NCBI RefSeq assembly: GCF_044901685.1
Contig: NZ_JBJDPS010000002.1
Location: 806,001-870,000 of the forward strand
Direction of reading: 5' to 3'
DNA from: Micromonospora_G sp044901685
GTDB lineage: Bacteria; Actinomycetota; Actinomycetes; Mycobacteriales; Micromonosporaceae
DNA length: 64,000 nucleotides
Positions 60,511 to 64,000 of this stretch are shown here, in pieces. Made by a program: the position numbers and the translations under genes. The stretch's first letter is position 1. Each line of letters begins with the position of its first letter. A model generated the notes under the pieces. The model saw only the letters and a program-made list of their open reading frames with translations. It searched no databases and was not told where the DNA came from.

Positions 60511-60554
60511 CGGTCAGCTCCGGGTGCACATCCAGCCATCGGTCAGCTCCGGGT
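60508..60554. repeat. 18-bp direct repeat spanning the phosphoketolase-Usp junction
   Basis: CATCGGTCAGCTCCGGGT occurs at 60508-60525 and 60537-60554, offset 29 bp. One copy covers the Usp start and ribosome site, the other the phosphoketolase stop; it looks like a small tandem duplication. Confidence 0.85.
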
Positions 60555-62924
60555 CCCCGTCCAGCGCCACTCGGCGACCCGGGGATCGTCCTCGCCGTGG
60601 CGGCGGGTGTAGTCGCGGGCCTCCTGCCTGATGTCGATCATCGTCTGCCGCAGGTGCGCGGCCCGCGCGGCCAGGCCGGGCACCCGGTCGATCACGTCGA
60701 CCACCAGGTGGAACCGGTCGAGCTGGTTGAGCATCACCATGTCGAACGGCGTCGTGGTGGTCCCCTCCTCCTGGTAGCCACGTACGTGCAGATTGGCGTG
60801 GTTGGTCCGCCGGTAGGCCAACCGGTGGATCAACGCGGGATAGCCGTGGTACGCGAAGATCACCGGCTTGTCCCGGGTGAAGATGGTGTCGAACTGGGCG
60901 TCCGGCAGACCGTGCGGGTGCGCCACCTCGGACTGGAGCCGCATCAGGTCGATCACGTTGACCACCCGTACCCGTAGTTCGGGCAGGTGCCGGCGGAGCA
61001 TGTCGGCGGCGGCCAGCGTCTCCAGGGTCGGTACGTCACCCGCGCAGGCCAGCACCACGTCCGGTTCCGCGCCCTGGTCCGTGCTGGCCCAGCCCCAGAT
61101 GCCCAGCCCGCGCCGGGCGTGCAGGACCGCCTCGTCCATGGCCAGCCAGTTCGGCGCGGGTTGCTTGCCGGCGACCACCACGTTGATGTAGTGCCGGCTG
61201 CGCAGGCAGTGGTCCATGGTGGAGAGCAGGGTGTTGGCGTCCGGCGGCAGGTAGACCCGGACCACCTCGGCCTTCTTGTTCACCACGTGGTCGATGAAGC
61301 CCGGGTCCTGGTGCGAGAAGCCGTTGTGGTCCTGGCGCCAGACGTGGCTGGAGAGCAGGTAGTTCAGCGACGGCAGCGGCCGACGCCAGGAGATGCCCCG
61401 GGTCGTCTTGAGCCACTTGGCGTGCTGGTTGACCATCGAGTCGACGATGTGGATGAACGCCTCGTAGCTGGTGAAGACCCCGTGCCGACCGGTCAGCAGG
61501 TAACCCTCCAGCCAGCCCTGGCAGAGGTGTTCCGAGAGCACCTCCATCACCCGTCCGTCCGGCGAGAGGTGGTCGTCGCCGGGACGCCGCTCGGCGAGCC
61601 AGACCCGGTCGGTGGCCTCGAAGACCGGGTCGAGTTTGTTGGACGCGACCTCGTCCGGGCCGAAGAGGCGGAACCGGTCCGGGTTGGCCACGATCACGTC
61701 CCGCAGCCAGCGGCCGGTGGGGGTGGTCGCCCCGGCTATCGTCCCGCCGGGTTCCGGCACCGCCACCGCGTAGTCCCGGAAGTCCGGCAGGTCCAGTTCG
61801 TGCAGCACCTGGCCGCCGTTGGTGTGCGGGTTGGCACTCATCCGCCGGTCACCCTGCGGCACCAGCGCGGTGATATCCGGTACGGGAACGCCGGTCGCGT
61901 CGAACAACTCCTCGGGCCGGTAGTCGCGCAGCCACCGTTCGAGCTGGGCCAGGTGCTCCGGGTTGTCCCGTACCCCGGCCAGCGGGACCTGGTGGGCGCG
62001 CCAGGTCCCCTCGACCGGTCGACCGTCGACCTCGTGCGGGCCGGTCCAGCCCTTCGGCGTACGCAGCACGATCATCGGCCACCGGGGGCGCTCGACCACG
62101 CCGGTGCCCCGGGCCCGGCGCTGGATCGCCGCGATCTCGTCCAGGGTCCGGTCGAGTACGGCGGCGAGCTCCCGGTGCACCCGGTCCGGCTCGTCACCGG
62201 CCACCACGTACGGGTGGTAGCCGAAGCCGCGCAGTATCGACAGCAGGTCCTCGTGCGGGATCCGGTCGAGCACCGTCGGATTGCCGATCTTGTAGCCGTT
62301 GAGGTGCAGGATGGGCAGCACCGCGCCGTCGCGTGCCGGGTTGAGGAAGACGTTGGAGAGCCAGCTTCCGGCGAGCGGACCGGTCTCCGCCTCACCGTCG
62401 CCGATCACGCAGGCCACGATCAGCTCGGGGTTGTCGAAGGCGGCGCCGTACGCGTGCATCAGCGAGTAGCCCAGCTCACCGCCCTCGTGGATCGAGCCCG
62501 GCACCTCGGCCGCCACGTGGCTGGGGATGCCGCCGGGGAAGGAGAACTGCCGGAAGAGCCGCTCCATTCCCACCTCGTCCCGGGAGACCGCCGGGTAGCG
62601 CTCGCTGTAGCTCCCCTCCAGCCAGGTGTTGGCCACGATCGCCGGGCCGCCGTGTCCCGGCCCGGTCACGAAGATCATCTGAAGGTCGCGGCGGACGATC
62701 GTCCGGTTGAGGTGCGCGTACACCAGGTTCAACCCGGGGCTGGTGCCCCAGTGCCCGAGCAGTCGGGGCTTGAGCTGTGCCGGGGCGAGCGGCTCGCGCA
62801 GCAGCGGGTTGGCCATCAGGTAGATCTGGCCGACGGTCAGGTAGTTTGCCGCGCGCCAGTACGCGTTCAGCCGACGCAGTTCGTCGTCGGTCAGCGAGGC
62901 GTGCGGGTCCACGGCGGTCTCCAT
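60543..62924 (-). CDS. xfp: Phosphoketolase (xylulose-5-P / fructose-6-P)
   Basis: 793 residues from the ATG at 62924; a GTG at 63020 that overlaps the Usp stop would add 32 Arg-rich residues and is less likely. TPP-dependent enzyme making acetyl-P and erythrose-4-P or glyceraldehyde-3-P. Motifs: NYLTVGQIYLMANPLL, the GHWGTSPGLNLVYAHLN loop, EGSYSERYPAVSRDE, IGDGEAETGPLAGSW (Mg-TPP) and HVWRQDHNGFSHQDPGFIDH. Full length for the family (about 790-825). It sits between two Usp genes on one strand, a context seen in low-energy or low-oxygen regulons. Confidence 0.95.
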   Translation of the reverse strand: METAVDPHASLTDDELRRLNAYWRAANYLTVGQIYLMANPLLREPLAPAQLKPRLLGHWGTSPGLNLVYAHLNRTIVRRDLQMIFVTGPGHGGPAIVANTWLEGSYSERYPAVSRDEVGMERLFRQFSFPGGIPSHVAAEVPGSIHEGGELGYSLMHAYGAAFDNPELIVACVIGDGEAETGPLAGSWLSNVFLNPARDGAVLPILHLNGYKIGNPTVLDRIPHEDLLSILRGFGYHPYVVAGDEPDRVHRELAAVLDRTLDEIAAIQRRARGTGVVERPRWPMIVLRTPKGWTGPHEVDGRPVEGTWRAHQVPLAGVRDNPEHLAQLERWLRDYRPEELFDATGVPVPDITALVPQGDRRMSANPHTNGGQVLHELDLPDFRDYAVAVPEPGGTIAGATTPTGRWLRDVIVANPDRFRLFGPDEVASNKLDPVFEATDRVWLAERRPGDDHLSPDGRVMEVLSEHLCQGWLEGYLLTGRHGVFTSYEAFIHIVDSMVNQHAKWLKTTRGISWRRPLPSLNYLLSSHVWRQDHNGFSHQDPGFIDHVVNKKAEVVRVYLPPDANTLLSTMDHCLRSRHYINVVVAGKQPAPNWLAMDEAVLHARRGLGIWGWASTDQGAEPDVVLACAGDVPTLETLAAADMLRRHLPELRVRVVNVIDLMRLQSEVAHPHGLPDAQFDTIFTRDKPVIFAYHGYPALIHRLAYRRTNHANLHVRGYQEEGTTTTPFDMVMLNQLDRFHLVVDVIDRVPGLAARAAHLRQTMIDIRQEARDYTRRHGEDDPRVAEWRWTGTRS

Positions 62925-63016
62925 CGGCCTCAGACTCTCGCGACTCGGCCGTGCGCGCAGCCGGAACCGGGATGTTGCCGCGAACCTCGCCCGTCCGCGC
63001 CCACCGTCCCGCTCGC

Positions 63017-63856
63017 TCACGCCTGTACGTAGAGCTCGTGCGGGGTGCGGACGATCACCACCGGGGCGGGGGAGTGGTAGAGCAGCGTCTGGCTGAGCGC
63101 GCCGAGCATGCTCCGCGAGGGTTGCTCCCCGCGCATACTAACCACCACGACGCCCGCCTCGCGCGACTCGTCGAGCAGGATCTGCTTCGAGTCGCCGGCC
63201 CGGACCCGCTGGGTCACCCGGACCTCCGGGCACCGCTCCTGCCAGGGCGCCACCGCCTCGGCGAGCTCCTCGGCCACCGAGGGGTCGGGCTCCTCCGACG
63301 GGTCGTCGGCCTCCCAGACCCGCAGCACGACCAGTTCGGCGGGGCGCCAGGCGGCGGCGTCGAAGGCAAAGGTGAGGGCGGTTGGCGTACCGGCGCCGCA
63401 GTCGATGCCGACCAGCACCGGCCCGGCCGGTGGCGACTGCTCCCGGACGACCAGCACGCTGCATCCGGCTCGGGCGGCGATCTGCACCGACAGCGCCTCG
63501 ATCGGTACGGCGGTCTGGCCGGCGAGCCCGCCGTCGCCCATCACCAGCAGGGCGGCGCTGCCGGACTCCCGGAGCAGGGTGGTGAGCGCCGGCCCCTCGA
63601 TCAGCGCGCAGGAGAGCCGGACGTTCGGCTCGGCCTCGGTGGCCGCTCTGGCCGCCCGATTCAGCAGCCGTTCGGCCGGGTCACGCAACTCGCCCTCGAG
63701 CGGAGAGGACGGGTCGGCGAGCCAGTTGAAGGCGTGCACGATCCGTAACGGCCGGTGGTGTGCCGCCGCTTCCTTGGCGGCAAGCCGGGCGGCGGTCAAA
63801 CTCTGTGTCGAGTCGTCCACACCGACCACCACCGGGGCGTCGGCGGCCAAGGCCAT
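63017..63856 (-). CDS. Universal stress protein, two UspA domains
   Basis: 279 residues from the ATG at 63856 (GGAGGTGAGG upstream). Two Usp repeats. The first begins APVVVGVDDSTQSLTAARLA and has SAALLVMGDGG; the second has PVLVGIDCGAG and ends MRGEQPSRSMLGALSQTLLYH, where the ATP-binding glycines are degenerate. First gene of the operon with phosphoketolase and a second Usp. Likely induced by stress such as hypoxia, inferred from such clusters in other actinobacteria. Confidence 0.9.
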   Translation of the reverse strand: MALAADAPVVVGVDDSTQSLTAARLAAKEAAAHHRPLRIVHAFNWLADPSSPLEGELRDPAERLLNRAARAATEAEPNVRLSCALIEGPALTTLLRESGSAALLVMGDGGLAGQTAVPIEALSVQIAARAGCSVLVVREQSPPAGPVLVGIDCGAGTPTALTFAFDAAAWRPAELVVLRVWEADDPSEEPDPSVAEELAEAVAPWQERCPEVRVTQRVRAGDSKQILLDESREAGVVVVSMRGEQPSRSMLGALSQTLLYHSPAPVVIVRTPHELYVQA

Positions 63857-64000
63857 CGTCCTCACCTCCGGGCCGAGCCGGTGCGTCGGGCGGCGGACGG
63901 GACACCGGTGACCGCCCCTTCGCAACCGACAGTAGTGGCGATCTCCGTATGTGGCAGCGGGATCGGCCAGGCTAGCAACGGTTGTGCAGTACTTGCGCCG

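Noticed and set aside
62925..63020. GTG start at 63020 for phosphoketolase, overlapping the Usp stop
   Set aside because: It would add 32 Arg-rich residues absent from the family; the ATG at 62924 fits the conserved N-terminus.
1..64000. CRISPR arrays, tRNA or rRNA genes and insertion sequences
   Set aside because: No regularly spaced repeats, cloverleaf-like sequences or transposase-like proteins were recognised on either strand.

Overview
The window is high-G+C DNA with closely packed genes, many GTG starts and frequent 1-4 bp stop/start overlaps (TGATG, ATGA, GTGA). The gene families point to a filamentous actinomycete: Scr1-type HTH plus DUF397 pairs, an rsbRST module, a Tat-exported CehA/McbA metallohydrolase and a right-handed beta-helix secretome. 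Two long palindromes around 37.9 and 41.3 kb resemble elements I remember as common in Micromonosporaceae, so a Micromonospora-like genus is my best guess. No rRNA or tRNA gene was recognised.

Layout. 1-6.8 kb is a patchy accessory segment: a HEPN-like protein cut by the left edge, a frameshifted gene, two copies of an HTH/DUF397 cassette (one decayed), a short GntR regulator with a palindromic operator, and a PIN / XRE-ImmA toxin-antitoxin-like pair with its own palindrome. At 6.9-8.3 kb a 22-codon Ala-rich leader peptide precedes a stand-alone alanyl-tRNA synthetase-like protein that has no editing domain. 9.0-14.8 kb (minus strand) is a six-gene, fully overlapping partner-switching operon (RsbR, RsbS, RsbT, HATPase-PP2C, hybrid histidine kinase, receiver-SpoIIE phosphatase). 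15-31 kb holds a metallohydrolase, two TetR/hydrolase divergent pairs, smpB (with no obvious start codon), an SGNH-ricin esterase, a copper CsoR/CopB unit and a double-length ABC exporter. 31.9-34.6 kb has a P450, a macrolide-type glycosyltransferase and a 40-residue membrane protein coupled to it. 35.5-41.3 kb has a TMEM175-type channel, a repeat-bearing serine hydrolase and a 1061-residue secreted helical protein lying between the two long palindromes. 42-44.7 kb is a NarL-type two-component system.

The most interesting region is 44.8-50.8 kb. A 48-residue LAATG-TM-KRRS microprotein, an exosortase-like protein with a Cys/Arg/His triad, a processive family-2 glycosyltransferase, a secreted protein with a C-terminal TM/basic sorting-like tail, a UDP-GlcNAc 2-epimerase and a beta-helix protein are arranged as one tightly spaced unit that ends at a strong hairpin. 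I read it as an exosortase-linked surface polysaccharide and protein-anchoring locus.

50.8-64 kb carries a very large secreted ThuA/sugar-dehydrogenase/PKD/CBM protein, a cold-shock-domain protein, a NosD-like beta-helix protein, a YbaK deacylase, an FCD-type GntR regulator, a CysE-like acetyltransferase and a Usp-phosphoketolase-Usp operon typical of energy-limited or low-oxygen physiology. Functions are inferred from motifs read by eye; no database search was possible.
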